A stretch of 40,167 nucleotides of DNA from a virus. Position 1 is the stretch's first letter; each line of letters begins with the position of its first letter. Position numbers and translations under genes: made by a program. Below the pieces are notes generated by a model. The model made no database searches. It was not told the origin of the DNA and worked only from the letters and a program-made list of their open reading frames with translations. This document shows positions 8,985 through 16,015 of this stretch, piece after piece. The stretch is from the IMG/VR virus record IMGVR_UViG_3300046517_000351, positions 1 to 40,167 of that record. The stretch is one strand, 5' to 3'.

Positions 8985-9362
8985 CTATTCCCTCTCGTAC
9001 AGCCCGCTCGCGGCGAGCCGCGACACGAAGTCATTATACTCGGCCTTGAAACCCTTCGCTCCGGGTTTGATCCGCTTGCGCACGTACACCAGCCGCTTCA
9101 AATCCGCCTCTGTAAGGTCCCGCGCCGGGACGCCCTGCTTGTGTGCGCGCTTGCTCCGGTCAAACCGGAGGACGACCGCAGACGACGCCACGGGAGCGCC
9201 TTCCGGGGCGGGGACGGGCACGGATGGCTCTGCCGCCGCAGACGGGCTCTCTTGGCCGTCGTCGGGGCTTCCCGTGGACGCGGGCGGGTCTACACCCATC
9301 GCGGCCCCGGCTGGTTGTTCAGATTGAGCCTCTCCCACGCGCTCACTTGCACTCTCAGCCAT
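8985..9362 (-). CDS. small head/tail-region protein of unknown function
   Basis: This 125-aa protein starts at an ATG with a very good ribosome site (GAGG seven bases upstream), although that gives an unusual 73-bp overlap with the upstream gene. A later ATG at 9299 would shorten the overlap to 10 bp but has no better site. The first 75 residues are low-complexity Ala/Pro/Ser/Glu. The last 50 are a compact basic domain (ARDLTEADLKRLVYVRKRIK) ending SRLAASGLYERE. That ending closely resembles the last residues of the portal (SRLHPSGLYERS). The position between tail-completion and tube genes suggests a structural or assembly role. No family was recognised. Confidence 0.7.
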   Translation of the reverse strand: MAESASERVGEAQSEQPAGAAMGVDPPASTGSPDDGQESPSAAAEPSVPVPAPEGAPVASSAVVLRFDRSKRAHKQGVPARDLTEADLKRLVYVRKRIKPGAKGFKAEYNDFVSRLAASGLYERE

Positions 9363-9775
9363 ACCTTTTCCTCGTCTCCTTCGACTGCGAACCCTTTGAT
9401 GAGCGCACTGTTACACGTGCCCCCGAGCATGCTGTTGTTGTGGATGGCGGTGAGCAGACGCCCATAGAACGGGCTCGCGTCGATTTGCGCCTGGGCCACG
9501 TCTGCCCGGTCAAGGTACAGCCGACAGGTAAGATTCCAGTCGATCTCGGTGACCGTCGCGCTGCCGTCCCGGACGATGGGAGCGCCGGGCATCTCGACCG
9601 TCCACGTGAAAGGCTCGAGCCTTCCGCCCGCCGGGATCGGGGCGATGACCACGCCGCCCGGGAACGTGATCCCGGACGTGCCACACCCGAACGCCATCTC
9701 GATTCCCTCGACTGCGGACAGTCCGAGATAGGCCAGAGCATCGACGATCTTCTCGGGAGTAAAGACATCGGTCAT
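9290..9775 (-). CDS. putative tail completion / minor tail protein
   Basis: This 161-aa protein is chosen to start at the ATG overlapping the upstream stop (ATGA at 9772-9775). It follows the HK97 gp10-like gene and precedes the tail tube gene, the place of tail terminator proteins. The N-terminus (TDVFTPEKIVDALAYLG) is helical. The body is beta-rich, with a GGVVIAP segment, a RLYLDRADVAQAQIDASPF stretch and WLRVQVSAWERLNL near the end. This layout fits the Neck1/tail-terminator family, but sequence alone does not prove it. Expected role: capping the tail and joining it to the head. Confidence 0.65.
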   Translation of the reverse strand: MTDVFTPEKIVDALAYLGLSAVEGIEMAFGCGTSGITFPGGVVIAPIPAGGRLEPFTWTVEMPGAPIVRDGSATVTEIDWNLTCRLYLDRADVAQAQIDASPFYGRLLTAIHNNSMLGGTCNSALIKGFAVEGDEEKVWLRVQVSAWERLNLNNQPGPRWV

Positions 9776-10365
9776 TCCGCCCGCCATTTGAGCGCCCGGA
9801 GCATCGTCGCCTCGACCTGCGAGCGCGACTGCTGGTAGGCGTTCTCAAAGACGCGCAGCGGGGGAGTCTTGGACGAATACCCGCGCTTGCCGATGGCCCG
9901 GGCGATGAGGAATGCGAGCGACCGGACGCGCGACTCCTGCGACACCGCCGACAGAGTGCCCGTCGTGCGCCGCTGCCCCGCCGCGTTGTAGCCGATGTTC
10001 GACGACACGGACGACCCGATCTCGGGCTTGCGCGCGATCCATCGGGCGATAGCGTCGATCGGGGGCTGCTTGCCAGACATCGACGCCCATCCGTACGACA
10101 GCGGGCGAGCCTCCGGGACCTCTGCCGAGTTGACGCCGATGCGGGCGGTCTGGTTCAGCCCCGAGCCCGTGACCTCGACGTGTATCTGCTGCTCGAAGTG
10201 GCCGGTGAAGTGGTGCGGGCGGACGATCTCGCGCGCCTTGGCCGCGATGATCTGGCCGGACTTGGAAAGCCCCGTGTGCAGTCCCGCTTCGAGGTTGGCC
10301 GGGTCGAGTTGCTTCAAGAGCGCCGTCAACTGCGCGCTGTTCACATTCACCCTGATCAGCGTCAT
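9772..10365 (-). CDS. HK97 gp10-like tail component
   Basis: This 197-aa protein starts at the ATG that overlaps the upstream stop (ATGA at 10362-10365). It has the layout of the HK97 gp10 family: LTALLKQLDPANLEAGL, then a helix SKSGQIIAAKAREIVRP, a short beta segment, and a C-terminal helix (ENAYQQSRSQVEATMLRAL). The central YGWASMSGKQPP with a downstream Ser/Gly-rich loop is typical of variants from GC-rich phages. In HK97 the protein belongs to the head-tail joining apparatus. The neighbours on both sides are connector genes, which supports this. Confidence 0.75.
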   Translation of the reverse strand: MTLIRVNVNSAQLTALLKQLDPANLEAGLHTGLSKSGQIIAAKAREIVRPHHFTGHFEQQIHVEVTGSGLNQTARIGVNSAEVPEARPLSYGWASMSGKQPPIDAIARWIARKPEIGSSVSSNIGYNAAGQRRTTGTLSAVSQESRVRSLAFLIARAIGKRGYSSKTPPLRVFENAYQQSRSQVEATMLRALKWRAE

Positions 10366-10973
10366 CGGAGGAACCCGCCGCCCATCGAGTAGTCGGTGCA
10401 CAGTTGCTTCACCTTGGACGTGAACGCCCGGGCGACTGTGACCGAGCCGAACGGGGTGAGCCCCAAGCGGTCGTCGTTGCCCACCCGGTCCGCGAGGTAC
10501 GACCGGATGACCTCGATGATGGTCGCTTCGCGGGCGTCCACCGGGACGGCGACTCCGTACCCCCACTTGGCCGTAACCGCGACGAGTTGGCCCGCCGCCC
10601 ACGGCCCCTGCCGGGAGGTTAGCCCGATGATGGGCAGTCCGGACAGCGGTTCGAGCAGATAGTCCCCCGGGGCGGTGAGCACGTCCTGTTCCGCGCCGTC
10701 CAGATTGAGCAGCGCAACCCGGGTGATCTCGATGCAGTCGTCGATCGGGAGGAACACGCCGCCCCTCCCGACAGACTGCCGGACCGACGCCATCGTGTCC
10801 GCGACGAACGACCAATCGCCCCGGATGCCGCGCCCGATCTTGACCATCCGCTCGATGTCGGCGGAGATTTCGGTGACCTTGGCCGCGATGACAGCGTCGA
10901 ACGAATCGGACATCTTGGGGACGTCGCCCCCGAGCCGAGTCTTGACTTCGTCTGCCGTCGCGAGGTCGGTCAT
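10362..10973 (-). CDS. head-tail connector (adaptor) protein
   Basis: This 203-aa protein starts at an ATG overlapping the upstream stop (ATGA at 10970-10973). The N-terminus (LATADEVKTRLGGDVP...FDAVIAAKVTEISADIERM) is the helical start typical of gp6/YqbG-like adaptors that sit under the portal ring. It is followed by beta segments (VFLPIDDCIEITRVALLN, WGYGVAVPVDAREATIIEV) and a final helix (ARAFTSKVKQLCTDYSMGG). The position after the capsid and before the gp10-like gene agrees. Expected role: binding the portal and continuing the DNA channel. Confidence 0.78.
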   Translation of the reverse strand: MTDLATADEVKTRLGGDVPKMSDSFDAVIAAKVTEISADIERMVKIGRGIRGDWSFVADTMASVRQSVGRGGVFLPIDDCIEITRVALLNLDGAEQDVLTAPGDYLLEPLSGLPIIGLTSRQGPWAAGQLVAVTAKWGYGVAVPVDAREATIIEVIRSYLADRVGNDDRLGLTPFGSVTVARAFTSKVKQLCTDYSMGGGFLR

Positions 10974-11260
10974 TCTGCGGGTTCGGGCTCCGTGTCGTCC
11001 ACTTCGTCGGCGTCGTCACCGGGCTCGTCCGACTCGTCGCCGCCGAGCGCCGCGATCAACGCCTCTTTGCTCTGATTGGCCGGGATGCCCGCCGCCTTCG
11101 CTGCGGCTTGCAGATCGGCATACGAGACGTCCTCTCCGAGCCCCGACGATGCCCCTTCCTTGCCGTTTGCGTCGTCAGACGTATCCGTGGGGGTATTCGC
11201 GTCTTCGTCGTCCTCTTCGGTCGCCGGGAGTTCGCTCCCGTACCATCGATTGATTGCCAC
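10970..11260 (-). CDS. acidic head protein with HeH/SAP-like motif
   Basis: This 96-aa protein is first in line after the capsid gene. Its ends are strongly acidic (TEEDDEDAN, GDESDEPGDDADEVDD), surrounding one short helical motif, SYADLQAAAKAAGIPANQSK. That motif matches the helix-extended-loop-helix (HeH/LEM, Rho-N-like) pattern often found in small phage proteins beside the capsid. HeH motifs usually bind nucleic acid. The acidic tails make a link to the neck or scaffold equally plausible. Its stop overlaps the start of the connector gene. A hairpin separates it from the capsid gene. Confidence 0.7.
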   Translation of the reverse strand: MAINRWYGSELPATEEDDEDANTPTDTSDDANGKEGASSGLGEDVSYADLQAAAKAAGIPANQSKEALIAALGGDESDEPGDDADEVDDTEPEPAE

Positions 11261-11283
11261 CTGCGTGACCTCCTGCTAAGTGT

Positions 11284-11329
11284 AGAGCGGACCGGGCAGG
11301 GAACCCAACTAGCCCACCCGGTCCGCTCT
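11284..11329 (-). terminator. hairpin after the capsid gene (terminator or attenuator)
   Basis: A perfect 13-bp inverted repeat (AGAGCGGACCGGG and its complement) surrounds a 20-base loop, between the capsid stop and the next gene. No T-run follows on the minus strand, so it may act as a partial terminator or mRNA-stabilising structure that raises capsid expression over the genes beyond it. Confidence 0.6.
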
Positions 11330-11360
11330 GTGTTGCCCGACGTCTGGGGCTACGCCGAGA

Positions 11361-12887
11361 CTAGGAAGCGACCCCGTCGCGGATGCCGACAATCGTGCCG
11401 CATCCAGCCGGGAAATACGCCTTCAAGCAACCCGCTGCGTACACGCCGAACTCGAACTTTCGGGCGACCTGCGCCCAATCGTACTGCGTGTACTCCCGAC
11501 GCATGTCGATCTCGAACGGGTTCGGGACGTTCGTGCGCGGGAACGGCAGACGCTCTGAAATCGCGATGATCGTGCCCGGGGCGAGATACGGGTGAATCTC
11601 GATCGGGATGATCCGGGGAGCGGTGAACTTGTTGCGGTAGGAGTCCGCCACGAGTCCGCCCGTGACAGTGCCGTCCGCATTCACCTGCTGAACCCAACGG
11701 GTCGTGCCAGCAGCGTTGCCGCCCTGAACGATGGCCGTCGCGATGTTCTGTGCTTCCTGTGCGTTGACGATCAGAGCCGTTGGCCCGATGCGCCAGTGGT
11801 CCCACAGGTAGCGCAGCATGGCGTCGATCTCGGGGACGCCGTTGGCGTTGTCCGACGAGAGTTGAGCGCCCTGCATGTCGTGGAAATAGGCACCGTTGCC
11901 GGTGTACTGCGAGATCGCCGACGCCTCGATCTGCGGAATCAGCCCGTCGTATGACAGGGCGTCTGCCGTCTGATCTGCGAGGTTCGGGGTGTGGCCCGAG
12001 CCCGGCAGCGCCGCGAGCACCGTCGAGTCGATGATGATCGACGTCTGTGCCGTGGTGAACGCGTAGTACAGCGTCCCGGAGTGTGTGCCGATGAACACGT
12101 TGTACGCGACCGCGCCGCGAACCGCGCCCCACGACAGGACAACCGACGTCTTGCCGGAGCCCGTGGTGAACGTGGTCAGGGTGCGACCGTCTGTCTCGTC
12201 CGAAGCATCGACGCCGCCCGTGCGACCTGTGGCCGCGTTGAGGTAGCCGTACGACGTCAGAGCCGAAACCGCGAAATCGTACGCCGTGGATGCCGTGAAC
12301 GGACCTGCCGCGCTGCTGTCCGCCGCGCCGTATGGCGTGGTCATGGCTGCTGGCTTGCCGATCGCTTGGACGTTGCCGCCGAGGATGATCTTCTCTTCCT
12401 CGACCATGGTCGCCGCGAGCAGGTTGGCCGTGGCCTCTGCCCGGATGTCCATGAAGCCCGCCGCCGCATCGACCGCGTCGAACGTCACGAAGTCGTCCAG
12501 TCCGAACGTCTTGTACGCCTGTGAATGATCGACCTCTGCCGTCGAAACGACCGAGTTGCGGTTGCCTTCCGCGACCCCGGCCTTGATAGCCGTGGTGTTG
12601 ATGCCCGTGATGGCGCGCCACTGGACCGCCGTCGAACCCGTCGCAGCGCCCTTCCGGGGAAACCGGTTGCGCAGCGGGGACAGGACGGGGAACAGGTTCT
12701 TCGCTGGTGCTTCGAGGTTGATACCGACGAGTCCCGTGGCCGTCGAAATGCCTTGGGTCGTCGCCTTGGCCAGCGGCAGATCAGCCGGGACCACGCCCTT
12801 GCTGAATGCGCGCTGGATGGCCTGAATGGTCTGTGCCGAACGCGGATCGTCCGACGCTCCCTGTGGGAGCACGAGTTGTCTAGCCAA
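11361..12887 (-). CDS. major capsid protein (HK97 fold) with inserted fibronectin/Ig-like domain
   Basis: This 508-aa protein follows the protease/scaffold gene and precedes the connectors. The N-terminal 130 residues are helical with an E-loop-like segment (AVQWRAITGINTT). The C-terminal 190 residues fit the P and A domains (AMLRYLWDHWRIGPTALIVN, AAGTTRWVQQVNADG, PLPFPRTN region). Residues about 240-300 look like an inserted beta-sandwich (SVVLSWGAVRGAVAYNVFIG ... SIIIDSTV) of fibronectin-III type, likely exposed on the capsid surface. The start is TTG, 8 bases after a GGAAGGT ribosome site; no ATG is available nearby. The HK97 fold is inferred from layout and order. Confidence 0.85.
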   Translation of the reverse strand: MARQLVLPQGASDDPRSAQTIQAIQRAFSKGVVPADLPLAKATTQGISTATGLVGINLEAPAKNLFPVLSPLRNRFPRKGAATGSTAVQWRAITGINTTAIKAGVAEGNRNSVVSTAEVDHSQAYKTFGLDDFVTFDAVDAAAGFMDIRAEATANLLAATMVEEEKIILGGNVQAIGKPAAMTTPYGAADSSAAGPFTASTAYDFAVSALTSYGYLNAATGRTGGVDASDETDGRTLTTFTTGSGKTSVVLSWGAVRGAVAYNVFIGTHSGTLYYAFTTAQTSIIIDSTVLAALPGSGHTPNLADQTADALSYDGLIPQIEASAISQYTGNGAYFHDMQGAQLSSDNANGVPEIDAMLRYLWDHWRIGPTALIVNAQEAQNIATAIVQGGNAAGTTRWVQQVNADGTVTGGLVADSYRNKFTAPRIIPIEIHPYLAPGTIIAISERLPFPRTNVPNPFEIDMRREYTQYDWAQVARKFEFGVYAAGCLKAYFPAGCGTIVGIRDGVAS

Positions 12888-12893
12888 TTGAGG

Positions 12894-14378
12894 CTACCTT
12901 CCCTGCTGCTGTTGCCTAATGGACTCGGCAGCGGCGAACTTCCCGAGCGCTTCTTTTGCGATCGGGTCGCTCATACCCTGAACCGCCTTCGCGAGGATGG
13001 CGTCTTGGGTCATGTCAGCCGCATCGCTGCCAAAGCGACTGAGATCGGGGACTGCCAGTGGACCACCGCTCATCGGCTGCGCCGCAATCGTCTTTGCGAG
13101 GTCCTCCTTTGCAGCGCTGAGCGCTTCGAGAACCTCCGCCTTCACGAGTACGAGATCAGCCTGGGTGACCGTTCCGCCCACCTTGGCCATGAGATCGTCA
13201 ATAGCCCCTGCCGCCTTTTCCAGAGGATCAACTCCGGCAGCGTCAGGAGGGACCACCGCCGGAGTCTTATCGGCGAGCGCCGCGACCTTTGCCAGCGTCT
13301 TCCGGTTAAACCGGGCTCGCTTCTGCAACTTGGTCACTTTGCGCTGCACCTTGCGCGCCTCCGCCTTGCGGAGCGACTTGATCTGCGCCGCCATCTCGAC
13401 GAGGTCGCTGTCCGACGCGTCGGCGTCCATGAGCGGCTCGGGCTCCATCTCGCCGTCCTCTTCATCGTCGGCGGGTTCGCCTTCTGCGGCCTCTGCGGAC
13501 ATCACCTTCATGGCGGTGTTGAGCAGACCTTGGAGGTCGCCCACGCCTTCGGTGTCGCCCTCTTCGGCCTCTTCCGCGATGGCGCACGTGATCTCTTCAA
13601 TCGCGGCGAGTAGATGCTTGACGGTCTTATTGCCGCCCTTCGCGAGCGTGTCCATCTTGGCAAGGACCGCGCCCATCCGCTTTTTCGCGGACTTGGCCGA
13701 TTTCTTGGCCTTGGACGTCTTGTTCCCGGGCGGGAATGGCGGTCCGCCCGCTGCCTGATCCTGTGCTTCGCCCTGCTGCTTCTCCGGGTTGTCGCCCGTG
13801 TCGTCGTCGCCCTTCGGCGGGAACGGGTTGTCGGCCTTGGCAATCGGCTCGACCGCTGTCTTCTCGGACTTTGCCACCGGTTCGGTCTCCTTCTGCGGCT
13901 CGTCCGCTGTGTAGTCGCGCTTGGCCAGAGTGAATACGGCCTCCGGGTTGGACGGTCGATCGACGTACGACGTCTCGCCCCACCACAGTTTCGTTAGACG
14001 ACGGACCGATTTGCCGCCCTGCTTCTCCATGTTCCACGCGAGTTTCCGCCCGCCGATGGAGTAGCCCTTGTACACGCCCGTCAGGATTTTCTTGACCACG
14101 CCTGGGTCAACCGCATGGGACCGCCCGACGATCCGCTTGTTGTCGTCGTCAAAGTCGAGGTTCAGCATCGTGCCCGACGCGGTGTGCGGGTCGTGCATCT
14201 CGCGCATGTTGGCGAACTGCATGTAGTCGGTGGATGCGGCCTTGATCGCCTCGTAGTCCACGACCTCGTCTTCGGTGTCTACGGCCTCCGACGTGACCGG
14301 ACCTTCGACGATGACTGTCCCGTCGGCCTGTGATTCTACCTTGGCAAACGGGACGAAATAGCGGAACTCGTCAGACAC
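12894..14378 (-). CDS. prohead serine protease (XkdF-like) fused to scaffold region
   Basis: This 494-aa protein starts at GTG. Residues 1-150 look like an XkdF/HK97-type prohead protease: GTVIVEGPVTSEAVDTEDEV at the front, MHDP (catalytic His about 62), and GYSIGG (catalytic Ser about 107). Residues 160-230 are a Lys/Pro/Glu-rich linker. The rest is charged and helical (about 330-370 rich in Lys/Arg, acidic block at 295-320), with a long coiled-coil tendency, as expected of an internal scaffold. It ends Gln-rich. The combined protein would guide capsid assembly and then cleave the scaffold. It lies 6 bases upstream of the capsid gene and overlaps the small membrane gene before it by 8 bases. 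Confidence 0.85.
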   Translation of the reverse strand: MSDEFRYFVPFAKVESQADGTVIVEGPVTSEAVDTEDEVVDYEAIKAASTDYMQFANMREMHDPHTASGTMLNLDFDDDNKRIVGRSHAVDPGVVKKILTGVYKGYSIGGRKLAWNMEKQGGKSVRRLTKLWWGETSYVDRPSNPEAVFTLAKRDYTADEPQKETEPVAKSEKTAVEPIAKADNPFPPKGDDDTGDNPEKQQGEAQDQAAGGPPFPPGNKTSKAKKSAKSAKKRMGAVLAKMDTLAKGGNKTVKHLLAAIEEITCAIAEEAEEGDTEGVGDLQGLLNTAMKVMSAEAAEGEPADDEEDGEMEPEPLMDADASDSDLVEMAAQIKSLRKAEARKVQRKVTKLQKRARFNRKTLAKVAALADKTPAVVPPDAAGVDPLEKAAGAIDDLMAKVGGTVTQADLVLVKAEVLEALSAAKEDLAKTIAAQPMSGGPLAVPDLSRFGSDAADMTQDAILAKAVQGMSDPIAKEALGKFAAAESIRQQQQGR

Positions 14379-14535
14379 GGACGACGCCTAACACGATCAG
14401 CAGGACGAGCGCGATGGACAGGACGAACACCACCCACGCGACGAGGTTCTGGCCCTTCGACTGCATGAGGAAATAGCCCGACACGACCGCGAGCACGAAA
14501 CCCGCGAGCACCGCGACGAGGTTGGCTGTGCTCAT
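14371..14535 (-). CDS. small two-helix membrane protein (holin candidate)
   Basis: This 54-aa protein is almost entirely hydrophobic. It has two predicted membrane helices (about 5-24 and 31-51) separated by a short polar turn (MQSKGQN) and ends VVRV. Its ATG overlaps the stop of the preceding membrane protein gene (ATGA at 14532-14535), and its end overlaps the protease start. Two adjacent small membrane proteins are a common lysis arrangement, but no endolysin is next to them. A holin role is therefore a guess from size and topology. Confidence 0.6.
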   Translation of the reverse strand: MSTANLVAVLAGFVLAVVSGYFLMQSKGQNLVAWVVFVLSIALVLLIVLGVVRV

Positions 14536-14753
14536 TGTTTGGGAGCGCTAGCCGAAACCGTCGCGGGTGAGTAGACGAACTGCCGGATGACTAGGCCCGC
14601 GATCACCGGGGTGACGCTAATCACGAGGTTTAGCAGGTTGAGCCCGCCCGCGCTCGTGACGATGCCCGATGCCAACACCTGCTGTGCGACGAGTACGACG
14701 ATTGTCGCGATCAGCCCGATGATAGCCGCCGGTTCTTTCTGGAACGCGCCCAT
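14532..14753 (-). CDS. small membrane protein, actinophage-holin-like
   Basis: This 73-aa protein has two hydrophobic helices (about 10-30 and 38-58) and a polar tail ending ASAPKQ. The start KEPAAIIGLIAT and the end of helix two, VIRQFVYSP, follow a pattern I associate with small holins of actinobacteriophages (an EPA motif at the front, an R..V.SP motif at the end). It is first in the capsid operon, with a strong ribosome site (GGGAGGTATGA before ATG) and a promoter about 30 bases upstream. Lambda-type late timing of lysis would fit. Function is inferred. Confidence 0.68.
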   Translation of the reverse strand: MGAFQKEPAAIIGLIATIVVLVAQQVLASGIVTSAGGLNLLNLVISVTPVIAGLVIRQFVYSPATVSASAPKQ

Positions 14754-14778
14754 TCATACCTCCCTCTTGGTGGGACGC

Positions 14779-14808
14779 AGTCTAACACAGGCTGATATGC
14801 CGCTGCAA
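14779..14808 (-). promoter_or_regulatory. putative promoter of the capsid/tail operon
   Basis: On the minus strand TTGCAG (14808-14803) and TAGACT (14784-14779) are separated by 18 bases. The pair lies directly after a terminator hairpin and 25 bases before the first gene of the capsid operon. It is weaker than the early promoters and lacks their leader repeat, which fits a different (late) control. Confidence 0.5.
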
Positions 14809-14815
14809 GATACAG

Positions 14816-14850
14816 CGACACCCGGGCGATCCTCCTACGCCCGGGTGTCG
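14816..14850 (-). terminator. transcription terminator hairpin
   Basis: A perfect 13-bp stem (CGACACCCGGGCG and its complement) with a 9-base loop begins 4 bases after the stop of the gene ending at 14854. The stem is very GC-rich. No long T-run follows, only CTGTATCTT. Confidence 0.75.
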
Positions 14851-14853
14851 TGC

Positions 14854-15114
14854 TTAGCGGTTATTCTGGATGTGAGAGATGATCGACGGGTCGAACCGCT
14901 CCTGCACCTTGACGACGACCTCGTAGCCGCCCTCCATCGGCTCGGCGAACATGACGTCCCCGAACTGCCGAGTTGGGTACAGCCGCTTCGCGAGCAGGGG
15001 AGCGACGATGAGCGCTACCTCTTCGTCGTCCGTGACCACGAGGACGGACACCGCCTCCGGCGTCTCGTCGTGCGTGGGCATCTGCTGCTGGACGGCTTGC
15101 TGAATGTCAGTCAT
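14854..15114 (-). CDS. hypothetical protein
   Basis: This 86-aa protein overlaps the previous gene by 8 bases (ATGACTGA) and is followed directly by a strong terminator, so the two form a small separate operon. The N-terminus is Gln-rich (IQQAVQQQM). The middle is a hydrophobic strand (EAVSVLVVTDDEEVALIVAP), then FGDVMFAEPMEGGYEVVVKV, a compact alpha/beta layout without cysteines. I recognise no family. Because its promoter resembles the early-gene promoters, it may be expressed early despite lying among late genes. Confidence 0.65.
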   Translation of the reverse strand: MTDIQQAVQQQMPTHDETPEAVSVLVVTDDEEVALIVAPLLAKRLYPTRQFGDVMFAEPMEGGYEVVVKVQERFDPSIISHIQNNR

Positions 15115-15409
15115 TGGAGTGGTCGCCCGAGTGCAGGAGCGGGAACGTGCAGCGGTCGCCGGTCCAGCCGGAGCCGCAATCGGTGGACCAGTGCCAGACC
15201 GTCGCGGCCTCGCGCTGCTCGGCTGCCTCGACGCACTCCTTGCGCGATGCCAACTGATCGACCACGATGCGACCGTCGCCGTATGCAGCGGACGTGTACA
15301 GGTCCCAATCGCGCCCGGCGAACCCGGCCTCGTTGCGGATTGCCTCGTAAGCCACGCCCTTGACGTTGAACTCGTACTGGCCGCTTGCGTTCTTCTTGAA
15401 GTTCGTCAT
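15107..15409 (-). CDS. hypothetical protein under an early-type promoter
   Basis: This 100-aa protein starts at an ATG with a GGAG ribosome site 8 bases upstream; longer in-frame starts would run through the promoter and are rejected. It contains YEFNVKGVAYEAIRNEAG, a DLYTSAAYGDGRIVVDQLA segment and a Cys/Trp/His-rich end (ATVWHWSTDCGSGWTGDRC, then LLHSGDHSND). Three cysteines and several histidines near the end could bind metal. It is the only gene outside the early block that carries the complete early promoter and leader module. Function unknown. Confidence 0.7.
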   Translation of the reverse strand: MTNFKKNASGQYEFNVKGVAYEAIRNEAGFAGRDWDLYTSAAYGDGRIVVDQLASRKECVEAAEQREAATVWHWSTDCGSGWTGDRCTFPLLHSGDHSND

Positions 15410-15432
15410 TTCTCGTTCTCCTTCGTCAGCCG

Positions 15433-15487
15433 GGGGACCGCCCCGATCTGTTGACACTATTAAATCACGCCGGGAACGTGCTGTCAA
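15433..15487 (-). promoter_or_regulatory. early-type promoter and leader module (copy near 15.4 kb)
   Basis: TTGACA (15487-15482), a 17-bp spacer and TTTAAT (15464-15459) preceded by TGA give a consensus promoter with an extended -10. The GC-rich leader motif GGGGCGGTCCCC follows at 15445-15433. The same layout occurs upstream of six early genes between 32 and 37 kb. Confidence 0.85.
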
Positions 15488-15538
15488 TATATCGCGTTGA
15501 ATCCGCGCACCACCGCAGACGAGCCCCGGGGAGGCGAC

Positions 15539-15560
15539 CCGTGCGGGCGGACGCCCACGG
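15539..15560 (-). terminator. possible terminator hairpin at the end of the head operon
   Basis: CCGTGGGCG pairs with CGCCC-CGCACGG through a 9-bp stem with a small bulge and a 2-3 base loop, 17 bases after the stop at 15577. It is imperfect and lacks a T-run, but it lies where the upstream head transcript should end. Confidence 0.4.
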
Positions 15561-15576
15561 ATAGCGGTTCGGGCGT

Positions 15577-15777
15577 CTATGCCCCTTCCCGGGCGTCGTC
15601 TGCGCTTCCCGTGGACAGGTAGTACACCCGCGCCGGGGCTGCTTCGACCCGGGGGCAGAACCAGCACATCCGGGTTCGGTACTCAGCCCACACGCCGGGC
15701 TTGACCCGGACGCCGAGCACCTTCTTTTCCTGCATCCACGTGTGCCAGCCGAGCCGACACTTAATCCTGTGGAGCAT
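15577..15777 (-). CDS. small Cys-containing hypothetical protein
   Basis: This 66-aa protein starts at the ATG (15777) inside the end of the preceding gene (17-bp overlap). It is basic at the front ([20 protein letters not shown]) and contains [10 protein letters not shown], a CxxC pair that with Cys7 and His12 could form a small zinc site. It ends with an acidic tail. It is the last gene before the operon break at 15.5 kb. No family was recognised. Confidence 0.6.
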   Translation of the reverse strand: MLHRIKCRLGWHTWMQEKKVLGVRVKPGVWAEYRTRMCWFCPRVEAAPARVYYLSTGSADDAREGA

Positions 15778-15994
15778 CGAAGACCTCCTGCGCGTACGCC
15801 GCCGCGTCGTCGTCCTCCGGGGCGAACTGGACTCCTTGATCGCCCTCGTGCGGCTGTCGGTGGTCGAACTCGCTCGACAGGATGTCGTCGGGGATGCCCA
15901 CCGGGAACGCGTCACATGTCAGCGGTGACGCCGTGATCGGCCCTTTGTGGAAGTGCGCACAGAACATGCACATCGGGGCAATGGTCGTGGTCAT
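15761..15994 (-). CDS. small Cys-rich phage protein next to MuF
   Basis: This 77-aa protein has CMFCAHF and a third cysteine at [11 protein letters not shown], then [12 protein letters not shown] and [10 protein letters not shown]. The combination CxxC ... C-D-A-F-P-x-GIP ... DHR ... GD-GV-F is a recurrent small protein found beside portal or MuF genes in many phages and prophages, of unknown function and probably zinc-binding. It lies 21 bases downstream of the MuF stop with only a weak ribosome site (GGTGAGAG). The C-terminus is acidic. The family resemblance is from memory of the pattern. Confidence 0.68.
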   Translation of the reverse strand: MTTTIAPMCMFCAHFHKGPITASPLTCDAFPVGIPDDILSSEFDHRQPHEGDQGVQFAPEDDDAAAYAQEVFDAPQD

Positions 15995-16015
15995 GCTCTC
16001 ACCCTAACAGACGGG

